A stretch of DNA of 64,000 bases. It comes from Sphingomonas pruni NBRC 15498. GTDB taxonomy: Bacteria > Pseudomonadota > Alphaproteobacteria > Sphingomonadales > Sphingomonadaceae. Positions 44,412-52,824 of the stretch are shown one piece after another. Where the stretch lies: NCBI RefSeq assembly GCF_001598455.1, contig NZ_BCYZ01000005.1:1-64000 (forward strand). Reading direction: 5' to 3'. Within the stretch, counting starts at the first letter, position 1. Each line of letters opens with the position of its first letter. A program made the translations under genes and the position numbers. The notes under the pieces were generated by a model that did no database searches, had not been told where the DNA came from, and worked only from the letters and a program-made list of their open reading frames with translations.

Positions 44412-45305
44412 ATGCTCGATCGTCGAGCCGCGTTGATTGGCGGCAGTGCCCTTTTGCTTACTGGTGCGTCGCGACCGTTAGCGGTCGATATGGCGGCAAG
44501 GGTCGCCGACCTGAGAGCGCTGGAGCGGCGCGCACAGGGCCGGCTGGGCGCCTATGTTCTCGACCCGGTCCGTCGTGTGTGGTTCGGCTGGCGGGCAAAC
44601 GAGCGCTTCGCGCATTGTAGTTCGTTCAAAATGTCGCTCGCAGCGATGCTGCTCGCCAAGGCCGACCGGAAAGAGGTCGATCTCGCGGAAGTGCTGCATT
44701 GGACCAAGGCTGAAATGCTGAGCGTCAGTCCGGTCACCGAAACCAGGATAGATACCGGCCTCGCCGTCGAGGATCTGGCGCACGCAATCGTCGTGACCAG
44801 CGACAATACGGCGGCCAATGTCCTCCTGCGCCGGTTCGGCGGACCGGAGCAACTGACCCGCTTCTGGCGGTCGATCGGCGACAATGTCAGCCGGCTCGAC
44901 CGATACGAGCCCGAATTGAACGTGACGCCCCCAGGCACCGAACTCGATACCACGACGCCTGCGGCGATGGCCGCCACCACGGCCGCATTGGTGCACGGCA
45001 AGATCCTTTCCCCCGCCAGCCGCGCTAAGTTCATGGCGTGGATGAGGGAAGTGAGAACCGGGCGGGACCGCATCCGGTCGGGCTTCCCCGCCGGATGGGA
45101 TTCCGGCGACAAGACCGGCACGGGCATCGGCAAGACCAAACACACCTATGTCGATCTGGCCTTTGGCGGTCCCGCCGGTCGAACGCCGCTGATCGTTGCA
45201 GCTTACTTCGAGCCGGCGCGGCTCGTCGAACCGATGGATCCGGTCGCGACCGGAGCGCTCGCTGAAGTCGGGCGGATAGCGGTCGCGAGTTTGTCCGCGG
45301 TTTAG
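44412..45305 (+). CDS. Class A serine beta-lactamase
   Basis: 297 residues with all active-site motifs, at positions that coincide with Ambler numbers: S70-SF-K73 (in HCSSFK, with cysteine at 69), S130-D-N132 (TSDN), E166-PEL-N170 (EPELN) and K234-T-G236 (GDKTGTG). R220 is present. The N-terminus MLDRRAALIGGSALLLTG is a Tat/Sec-like signal, so it is periplasmic. It hydrolyses beta-lactams. The start follows AGAGAG. It lies in ordinary chromosome with no mobile element nearby, so it is probably an intrinsic enzyme of the species. Confidence 0.93.
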   Translation: MLDRRAALIGGSALLLTGASRPLAVDMAARVADLRALERRAQGRLGAYVLDPVRRVWFGWRANERFAHCSSFKMSLAAMLLAKADRKEVDLAEVLHWTKAEMLSVSPVTETRIDTGLAVEDLAHAIVVTSDNTAANVLLRRFGGPEQLTRFWRSIGDNVSRLDRYEPELNVTPPGTELDTTTPAAMAATTAALVHGKILSPASRAKFMAWMREVRTGRDRIRSGFPAGWDSGDKTGTGIGKTKHTYVDLAFGGPAGRTPLIVAAYFEPARLVEPMDPVATGALAEVGRIAVASLSAV

Positions 45306-45437
45306 TTCGGGCCATCACGGGTCCGACCACCCGAGCTGACAGGCGCCGCCGGCAAATGGCCAGCCGCTGGCGCCGTCCTATATGGGCGGTACCATGGTGG
45401 TCCGTGATCGGGCCTCGCGTCGAGTCGGAGGCGGTCG

Positions 45438-46724
45438 ATGACTGTTCGAGCGAAAGAACCAGGGCGACACCGCGTCGTTGTTGTCGGGGCGGGATTTGGC
45501 GGTCTGTGGGCGGTGAAAAGCCTCAAGGGCGCGCCGGTCGACATCACCCTCGTCGATCAGCGCAACCACCATCTGTTCCAACCGCTGCTCTACCAGGTCG
45601 CGACAGCATCGCTCGCACCGTCCGAAATAGCGTGGCCGATTCGATCTATTCTGCACGATCGCCGCGACGTCACGACGATCCTCGCAGCCGTCACAGGCGT
45701 GGATGTGGCAGGCCGCGCCGTGCAACTCGCGGATGGTAGCCGGATAGCCTATGACACTCTCATCCTCGCGACCGGCGCGCGGCACGGCTATTTCGGCCAT
45801 GAAGAGTGGGAAGCGTTCGCTCCCGGCCTCAAGACGATCGAGGACGCTACTGCCATCCGGGGCCGCATCCTTGCGGCGTTCGAGGCGGCGGAGCGCGAAA
45901 CCGATCCCGTTCGACAGCAGGCCTTGCTGACCTTCGCGATCATCGGCGCCGGCCCCACCGGCGTAGAACTCGCCGGCACGATCGCCGATCTCGCCCATGA
46001 CACGCTACCGCGCGACTTCCGCGCGGTCGACACGCACCGGACAAAAGTGCTGTTGGTGGAAGCGGGGTCGAAGGTGCTCAACGGCTATCCCGACGCGCTT
46101 TCGAGCTACGCAAAGACCGCGCTGGAAAAGCTCGGCGTCGAAGTCTGCCTGGGCGCACCGGTGACGCAGATCGAGCGAGGCGCCATCACCTTCGGCGAGC
46201 GGCGCGTCGAGACGCGGACGATCGTCTGGGCCGCGGGCGTGCGCGCCTCGCCTGCCGCGCAATGGCTGGGAGCGCCGGCCGACCGCAACGGCCGGATAAT
46301 TGTCGAACCCGACCTCACCGTGGCCGGTCATCCCGAGATTTTCGCGATAGGTGATACAGTCTCGGTCACGGCGCCCAATGGCTCGCCGGTGCCGGGGATC
46401 GCGCCGGCGGCGAAACAGGAAGGGGCCTTTGTCGGCGAAACGATCCGACGGCGGCTCACTGGAAAAGCCGACGCTACGCCCTTTCGCTACCATCACCAGG
46501 GCAGCCTCGCGCAGATCGGCAAGCGCAAGGCCGTGATCGATTTCGGCCGGATCAGGCTGCGCGGCGCGATCGCCTGGTGGCTGTGGGGAATCGCCCATAT
46601 CTATTTTCTGGTCGGGGTACGCGCGCGGCTGAGCGTCGCACTCAACTGGCTATGGATTTACACGCGGAATCAGCGTGCTGCCCGGCTCATCACTCAGCCG
46701 AAAGGCGAAGCCGCGATCGATTGA
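45438..46724 (+). CDS. ndh: Type II NADH:quinone dehydrogenase (NDH-2)
   Basis: 428 residues. The FAD-binding GAGFGG (18-23) and the NADH-binding GAGPTGVELAG (about 167-177) are both present. The NHHLFQPLLYQVATASL region is typical of NDH-2. Near the C-terminus, hydrophobic GAIAWWLWGIAHIYFLVGV anchors the protein to the membrane. It oxidises NADH without proton pumping. The ATG at 45438 follows GTCGGAGG. It lies about 130 bases after the beta-lactamase. Confidence 0.93.
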   Translation: MTVRAKEPGRHRVVVVGAGFGGLWAVKSLKGAPVDITLVDQRNHHLFQPLLYQVATASLAPSEIAWPIRSILHDRRDVTTILAAVTGVDVAGRAVQLADGSRIAYDTLILATGARHGYFGHEEWEAFAPGLKTIEDATAIRGRILAAFEAAERETDPVRQQALLTFAIIGAGPTGVELAGTIADLAHDTLPRDFRAVDTHRTKVLLVEAGSKVLNGYPDALSSYAKTALEKLGVEVCLGAPVTQIERGAITFGERRVETRTIVWAAGVRASPAAQWLGAPADRNGRIIVEPDLTVAGHPEIFAIGDTVSVTAPNGSPVPGIAPAAKQEGAFVGETIRRRLTGKADATPFRYHHQGSLAQIGKRKAVIDFGRIRLRGAIAWWLWGIAHIYFLVGVRARLSVALNWLWIYTRNQRAARLITQPKGEAAID

Positions 46725-46805
46725 TGCCGCTTTCATACTAGACTTCCCCCTAACCTTCGATACCCTCCGCCCGGCGCACATGAAGCCACGACAGAAGGGG
46801 GATGT

Positions 46806-49800
46806 ATGAAGCTCGCGGCCCGTCTCGCGATCCTTGCGCTGGCGCTGTCACCGGCGCTCGCATTCGGCGATAATTCCCCGCACATCACCGTCGCCACGCC
46901 GGGCGTCGGCAACGGCTCGATCGAGCGTTTCACCGCGCGGTTCAGCCAGCCGATGGTGGCGCTGGGCGATCCGCGCGCGCCGTCTCCGTTCGACGTTACC
47001 TGCGTGGTCAGCGGGCAGGGGCGCTGGGCCGATCAGCAGACCTTTGTCTGGGAATTCACCAATCCGCTGCCGGGCGGCACCAAATGCGAGTTCAAGGTCA
47101 AGGCCGGGACCAAGAGCGTGTCGGGCTATGCGCTCAACGACAGCAACACTTACACGGTCGATGCCGGCGGGCCGATGGCCAAGGCGATCCTGCCGGGCGA
47201 GAATAGCGACGAGATCGAGGAGGGTCAGGTCTTCCTGATCGCCGCCAATTTGCCGGCGACGCCGCAATCGGTCGGCGCCAATGCCTATTGCTCGGTCGCC
47301 GGGCTGGGCGAGAAGATCCCGGTCGACGTCCTGCCCCCCGACACCGCGGGCAAGCTGATCGCCGAGATGGGCACCGACGACAATTATGCGGTGCAGAGCT
47401 TCCTGGAAAGCGGCGACCTGCCCGCGACCGTCCCGGCGAGCGAGGCCGATCGCGCCAAGGCTTATGAAGGCGTGACCGCGCTCCGCTGCCGCCGGCCGTT
47501 GCCGCCGGGGCACGATATGTCGCTGGTCTGGTCGGGTAAGATCGCCAGCGCGAGCGGCAAGCCCGCGGGCACCGATCAGCGCTTCGACTTCACCGTCCGC
47601 AAGCCGTTCGCGGCGCGCTTCGAATGCAGCCGCACCAACGCCCAGGCCGGCTGCAACCCGGTCGAGAAAGCCTATCTGCGCTTCACCGCGCCGATCCCGA
47701 TGTCGCTCGCCAAACAGGTGAAGATCACCACCGCCGACGGCACGGTGATCGCGCCGGTGTTCGACAAGGACGAGCAGAAATCGGCGACGATCAGCGACAT
47801 CAAGTTCGCCGCGCCGATGCCCTACGCGACCACCGCAAAGGTCTCGATCCCGGCGGACGTGAAGGACGAAAGCGGGCGGCCGCTGACCAATGCCGAGCGC
47901 TTCCCGCTCGATATTCGCATCGACCAGGCGCCACCTCTGGTGAAGTTCGCCGCGGGCTTCGGCATATTGGAGGCCAAGGAAGGCGGCGTGCTGCCGGTCA
48001 CGGTGCGCAACGTCGAACCTTCGCTGCAGGGCCAGAACCTCAATATCGGCGGACAGACGCTGCGGGTTGAGGGCTCGGACGGCAAGATCGCCGAATGGCT
48101 GCGCACGGTCAATTCGGCCGACGACACCAATATCGAGGATATCAAGAAGGGCGACGAGGTCGTCGGCCATATCCAGAATACCGGCGCGACCCCGATCCTG
48201 ACTGGCGCCAATGCCGGCGCGTCGATGAAGATCGGCCTGCCCGGCAAGGGCAAGGATTTCGAAGTGGTCGGTATCCCGCTGACCAAGCCCGGATTCTATG
48301 TCGTCGAACTGGCCAGCCCGGTGCTGGGCCAGGCCCTGCTCGGCCGCAAGGCGCCGCGCTACGTCGCGACCGCCGCGCTCGTCACCAACATGGCGGTCCA
48401 TTTCAAATGGGGGCGGGAGAAGAGCCTGGCCTGGGTGACCAATCTCGACACCGGCCTGCCCGTCGGCAATGCCGCGGTGGCGGTGACCGACAGCTGCTCC
48501 GGGCAATTGCTCGCCAACGGCACCACCGACAAATCGGGCGCGGTGTTCATCCCCGCGGGCCTGCCGCAGCCGGAAACCTATGGCGGCTGCGACAGCGATT
48601 ATCAGAACCACCCGCTGATGGTGTCGGCGCGCGCCGGCGACGATTTCAGCTTCACCCTGACCGATTGGGGCGAGGGCATCCGGCCGTACGATTTCGACCT
48701 GCCTTATGGTTATTCGGCGCAGGGCGACGTGTTCCACACCGTGTTCGACCGCGCGCTTGTCCGCCAGGGCGAGACGATCCACATGAAGCACATCCTGCGC
48801 CAGCCCAACGGCGCCGGGTTCGCGCTGGCGCCGGGCTTTACCGGCACGCTGCGCCTGTCGCATCGCGGGTCGGACACCAATTTCGACTTGCCGCTGACGA
48901 TCGACGCCAATGGCATCGGTGAGACCGAATGGACCGCGCCGCAAGGCGCGCCGATGGGCGATTACGACATTTCGGTGATCGACGGCGACAAGACGCTGTC
49001 GACCAACCAGTCGTTCAAGGTCGACGAATATAAATTGCCGACGATGCGCGCGACGGTGACGGGTCCGAAGGACGCCGCGATCCGGCCCAAGTCGCTGCCG
49101 CTCGATCTGTTCGTCGGCTATCTGGCGGGCGGCGGCGCGTCGAACCTGCCGGTCGAAATGCGGGTCGGCTATTTCGGCCGCACCGCGACTCCCGACGGCT
49201 ATGACGGCTACACGTTCGGCGGAACCGACGTGCAGGAAGGGACCAAGCCGCTCAACGGCGATGGCGAGGAAGAAAGCGCGCCGCTGCCGCCGACCCAGAC
49301 CTTGCCCGCGACCCTGGGCGGCGACGGCACCACGCGAACCACGGTCGACGTGCCCCAGGTCGACCAGGCGACCGACATGCTGGTCGAGATGGATTATCAG
49401 GACGCCAATGGCGAAGTGCTGACCGCGTCGAAGCGCATCCCGATCTTCCCCTCGGCGGTGCAATTGGGTGCCAAGACCGACGGCTGGCTGATGAAGCAGG
49501 ACGATCTGCGCCTGAGCTTCGTCGCGCTCGACACCGACAACAAGCCCAGGAAGGGCCAGGCGATCAACGTCGCGCTCTACAGCCGCCAGGTGCTGACCGC
49601 GCGGCGGCGGTTGATCGGCGGCTTCTACGCCTATGACAACCAGATGAAGACGACCAAGCTCGGCGGGTCGTGCAGCACCACCACCGACGAGCTCGGGCTC
49701 GCCAAATGCACGATCGATCCCGGCGTGTCGGGCGAAGTCTATATCGTCGCGACCACGCGCGATGCCGACGGCAACGTCTCGCGCGCGGTGCGCTCGGTAT

Positions 49801-52610
49801 GGCTGGCGGGCGATGACGATTGGTGGTTCGGCGGCGACAATGGCGACCGCATGGACGTCGTCCCCGAGCAGCAGACCTACAAGGCCGGAGAGACCGCGCG
49901 CTTCCAGGTGCGCATGCCGTTCCGCGAGGCCGAGGCCCTGGTCACGGTCGAGCGCGAAGGCGTGTTGTCGAGCTTCGTGACCAAATTGTCGGGCGCCAAT
50001 CCGGTGGTCGAGGTCAAGATGCCGGGCAGCTATGCGCCGGACGTGTTCGTCTCGGTGATGGCGGTGCGCGGGCGCGCGCAGCCTGGCGTGTGGAGCTGGT
50101 TCCAGGGGATCGGCAAGGCCCTGGGCTTCACCAGCGCTCCGAGCGAGGCGCAGGAACCGACCGCCTTGGTCGACTTGGCCAAGCCGAGCTATCGCCTGGG
50201 CATCGCCAAGGTGAAGGTCGGCTGGGAAGCGCATCAATTGGGCGTGACGGTCAAGGCCAACAAGGAACGCTACGCCGCGCGCGACACCGCGACGGTCGAC
50301 GTCTCGGTCAAGGATCCCGACGGCAAGCCGGCAAAGACCGCCGACGTCGCGTTCGCCGCGGTCGACCAGGCGCTGTTGCAATTGGCACCCAATGACAGCT
50401 GGAACGTGCTCGACGCGATGATGGGCGACCGGCCCTTGTCGGTGCTGACCGCGACCGCGCAGACCCAGGTGGTCGGCAAGCGCCATTACGGCAAGAAAGC
50501 GGTCGAGGCCGGCGGTGGCGGCGGCGGCGATCTGTCGGGGCTGAACCGCGAGAATTTCCAGCCGGTCTTGCTGTGGAAGGGCCGCGTGGCGCTCGACGCC
50601 AATGGCCATGCCCAGGTGCCGGTCCCGCTCAACGATGCGCTGACCAGCTTCAAGCTGGTGGCGATCGCGACCGACGGCGCGCAATTGTTCGGCACCGGCA
50701 GCACCGACATCCGCACCGCGCAGGATCTGTCGGTCTATGCCGGCCTGCCCAGCCTGGTCCGCACCGGCGACCAATATGCCGCCGGCTTCACGCTCAGGAA
50801 CGGCTCCGACAAGCCGATGACGGTGACCGCGAATGTCGCGCTCGAACCGCAGATCGCCAAGGGCAATCCGATCACGGTGACGATCCCGGCGGGCGGCGCG
50901 GCGCCCATCGCCTGGAACCTGACCGCGCCGGCGCAAGGCGGCCAGCTCAAATGGACGGTCAGCGCCAAGTCGTCGGACGGCAAGGCGGTCGACAAGATGA
51001 CCACGGTGCAGGACGTCGTGCCCGCGGTGCCGACCGAGGTCTGGGCGGCGACGCTCGCCCGGGTCGGGCCCAACACCTCGATCGCGATCACCCCGCCCAA
51101 GGGCGCGCTTCCCGGCTTCGGCGTGGTCGATATCAAGCTCGACGACAGCCTGGCGCCGCCGCTCGAGGGCGTGCGCCGCTTCATGGCGGCCTATCCCTAT
51201 GATTGTTTCGAGCAGCGGCTCAGCCGGATTGTCGCCTTGGGCGATTCCGCCGGCTGGATCCAGCTCGCGGGCGAAATCCCGACCTATCAGGCGGACGACG
51301 GCCTGCTGCGCTATTGGCCGCAGGCATCGCTCAAGGGCTCGGAAGCGCTGACTTCCTATGTCCTCGAACTGACCAGCGATGCCGGGCTGCCGATCCCCGA
51401 CGCCGCCAAGACCAGGATGGTCGAGGGGCTGAAGGCCGTGCTCGACGGCCGCTTGCGGCATGAGGATTATGGCGATGTCCGGCTGCAGCGGTTGAACGCG
51501 TTCAACGCGCTCGCCCGCGCCGGAGCGGCGACCCCGGCGATGCTCGGCCAGATCGGCATCACCCCGCAGGAAATGCCGACCTCGATGCTGTCGGACTATA
51601 TGGTCGCGCTCGACAAGGTGTCGGGGCTGGCCAATGCAAACGCCCTGCGCGGGACCGCCGAGAACGTGCTGCGCACGCGATTGGTCTATGAAGGGACACG
51701 GCTCGATCTCTCGGATCAGTCGAATGCGCCATGGTGGCTGATGTCGTCGGGTGACGAAGGGGCGATCAAGGCGGTGATCGCGACGCTCGGCCGGCCGGGC
51801 TGGAACGACGATGCGCCCAAGATGATGGTCGGCGTGTCGCTGCGCCAGCAGCGCGGGCGTTGGGATACCACCACGGCCAATGCCTGGGGCACGATCGCGG
51901 CGAAGAAGTTCGGCGGGCTCTATCCGGCGAGCGCGATCATGGGGACGACCAGCCTGAGCCTTGGGCAACAATCGGTGCTGAAGTCCTGGCCGCTCGCCGC
52001 GGATGCTCGCAAGGCGAGCTTCGCTCTGCCCTCGGTCCAGACTCCGCTGTTGCTGCGGCAATCGGCCGGGGCCGGGCCATGGGCGACGGTCCAGGTCTCG
52101 GCCGCGGTGCCGCTGACCCAGCCGTTGTTCGCCGGCTATCGCGTCTCGAAGAAGGTCGAGCCGGTCAGCCAGCGGGTGAAGGGCCAGTATAGCCGCGGCG
52201 ACGTGCTCAAGGTGACCTTGCTGGTCGAGGCCACTGCCGAGCGCAACTGGGTAGTGGTCAACGACCCGATCCCGGCGGGCGCGACTCTGGTCAGCGATCT
52301 CGGCGGCCAGTCGCAGATGCTCGCCGGACAGGAGCAGGCCGGCGGCGGTTCGCGGTTCAGCGTGACCGACAAGGACGGCAAGGTGTGGGACGTCCAGGCC
52401 GGGGTCTCGCCCGCGTACATCGAGCGGCGGCGCGATTCGTGGCGCGGCTTTTTCGACTGGGTCCCGCGCGGCAATTTCGCCGTCGTCTATCTGATGCGGC
52501 TCAACGGCGCGGGCACGTTCAGCATGCCGTCGACGCGGGTCGAGGCGATGTACTCGCCCTCGATCAACGCTCAATTGCCCAATGCGTCGATGACCATCGC
52601 GCAGAAGTGA
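46806..52610 (+). CDS. Bacterial alpha-2-macroglobulin (YfhM-like)
   Basis: 1934 residues. A signal peptide (LALALSPALAFGD) has no lipobox, so this is a soluble periplasmic form, unlike E. coli YfhM. The macroglobulin domains fill the N-terminal half. The thioester motif CFEQ (C1467, from DCFEQRL) is the C-x-E-Q variant of CLEQ, so covalent trapping of proteases should work. Near residues 560-700 (VDEYKLPTM and neighbours) lie MG domains of the family. It guards the periplasm by trapping attacking proteases. AAGGGGG precedes the ATG. PbpC follows after about 210 bases. The full length is typical of the YfhM group. Confidence 0.93.
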   Translation: MKLAARLAILALALSPALAFGDNSPHITVATPGVGNGSIERFTARFSQPMVALGDPRAPSPFDVTCVVSGQGRWADQQTFVWEFTNPLPGGTKCEFKVKAGTKSVSGYALNDSNTYTVDAGGPMAKAILPGENSDEIEEGQVFLIAANLPATPQSVGANAYCSVAGLGEKIPVDVLPPDTAGKLIAEMGTDDNYAVQSFLESGDLPATVPASEADRAKAYEGVTALRCRRPLPPGHDMSLVWSGKIASASGKPAGTDQRFDFTVRKPFAARFECSRTNAQAGCNPVEKAYLRFTAPIPMSLAKQVKITTADGTVIAPVFDKDEQKSATISDIKFAAPMPYATTAKVSIPADVKDESGRPLTNAERFPLDIRIDQAPPLVKFAAGFGILEAKEGGVLPVTVRNVEPSLQGQNLNIGGQTLRVEGSDGKIAEWLRTVNSADDTNIEDIKKGDEVVGHIQNTGATPILTGANAGASMKIGLPGKGKDFEVVGIPLTKPGFYVVELASPVLGQALLGRKAPRYVATAALVTNMAVHFKWGREKSLAWVTNLDTGLPVGNAAVAVTDSCSGQLLANGTTDKSGAVFIPAGLPQPETYGGCDSDYQNHPLMVSARAGDDFSFTLTDWGEGIRPYDFDLPYGYSAQGDVFHTVFDRALVRQGETIHMKHILRQPNGAGFALAPGFTGTLRLSHRGSDTNFDLPLTIDANGIGETEWTAPQGAPMGDYDISVIDGDKTLSTNQSFKVDEYKLPTMRATVTGPKDAAIRPKSLPLDLFVGYLAGGGASNLPVEMRVGYFGRTATPDGYDGYTFGGTDVQEGTKPLNGDGEEESAPLPPTQTLPATLGGDGTTRTTVDVPQVDQATDMLVEMDYQDANGEVLTASKRIPIFPSAVQLGAKTDGWLMKQDDLRLSFVALDTDNKPRKGQAINVALYSRQVLTARRRLIGGFYAYDNQMKTTKLGGSCSTTTDELGLAKCTIDPGVSGEVYIVATTRDADGNVSRAVRSVWLAGDDDWWFGGDNGDRMDVVPEQQTYKAGETARFQVRMPFREAEALVTVEREGVLSSFVTKLSGANPVVEVKMPGSYAPDVFVSVMAVRGRAQPGVWSWFQGIGKALGFTSAPSEAQEPTALVDLAKPSYRLGIAKVKVGWEAHQLGVTVKANKERYAARDTATVDVSVKDPDGKPAKTADVAFAAVDQALLQLAPNDSWNVLDAMMGDRPLSVLTATAQTQVVGKRHYGKKAVEAGGGGGGDLSGLNRENFQPVLLWKGRVALDANGHAQVPVPLNDALTSFKLVAIATDGAQLFGTGSTDIRTAQDLSVYAGLPSLVRTGDQYAAGFTLRNGSDKPMTVTANVALEPQIAKGNPITVTIPAGGAAPIAWNLTAPAQGGQLKWTVSAKSSDGKAVDKMTTVQDVVPAVPTEVWAATLARVGPNTSIAITPPKGALPGFGVVDIKLDDSLAPPLEGVRRFMAAYPYDCFEQRLSRIVALGDSAGWIQLAGEIPTYQADDGLLRYWPQASLKGSEALTSYVLELTSDAGLPIPDAAKTRMVEGLKAVLDGRLRHEDYGDVRLQRLNAFNALARAGAATPAMLGQIGITPQEMPTSMLSDYMVALDKVSGLANANALRGTAENVLRTRLVYEGTRLDLSDQSNAPWWLMSSGDEGAIKAVIATLGRPGWNDDAPKMMVGVSLRQQRGRWDTTTANAWGTIAAKKFGGLYPASAIMGTTSLSLGQQSVLKSWPLAADARKASFALPSVQTPLLLRQSAGAGPWATVQVSAAVPLTQPLFAGYRVSKKVEPVSQRVKGQYSRGDVLKVTLLVEATAERNWVVVNDPIPAGATLVSDLGGQSQMLAGQEQAGGGSRFSVTDKDGKVWDVQAGVSPAYIERRRDSWRGFFDWVPRGNFAVVYLMRLNGAGTFSMPSTRVEAMYSPSINAQLPNASMTIAQK

Positions 52611-52633
52611 TGGGTGGCGGCGTGGTCCTTTTA

Positions 52634-52791
52634 CTCCCCTCCCTGCTTGCAGGGAGGGGCAGGGGGTGGGTGCGCGCGTCTGCGCGCCCTGGAAGACTCA
52701 TCCACCGCTCGCCAAAACAGCGTCGGACGAGGCATCGAGCCTCGCCCGCCGCTCACCCACCCCTTAATCCCCTCCTTGGAAGGGAGGGGAG
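52634..52791. repeat. 158-base palindromic repeat, family A copy 2
   Basis: Same order of parts as at 15453-15607: a CTCCCCTCCCTGC arm, GGGGTGGGTGCGCGCGTCTGCGCGC, the GAGGCATCGAGCCTCG hairpin, then ACCCACCCC and the closing CCCCTCC arm. It sits between the macroglobulin and pbpC genes, ending 33 bases before the pbpC ATG. Confidence 0.85.
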
Positions 52792-52824
52792 ATTTGAATG
52801 CCGCCTCGCTCTAGGCGTCATGCG

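Noticed and set aside
46848..52574. A 1908-codon open frame on the minus strand opposite the macroglobulin gene
   Set aside because: Translation is low-complexity (alanine, arginine, histidine, aspartate rich) without domains. It mirrors a high-G+C gene whose codon use suppresses stops on the other strand.
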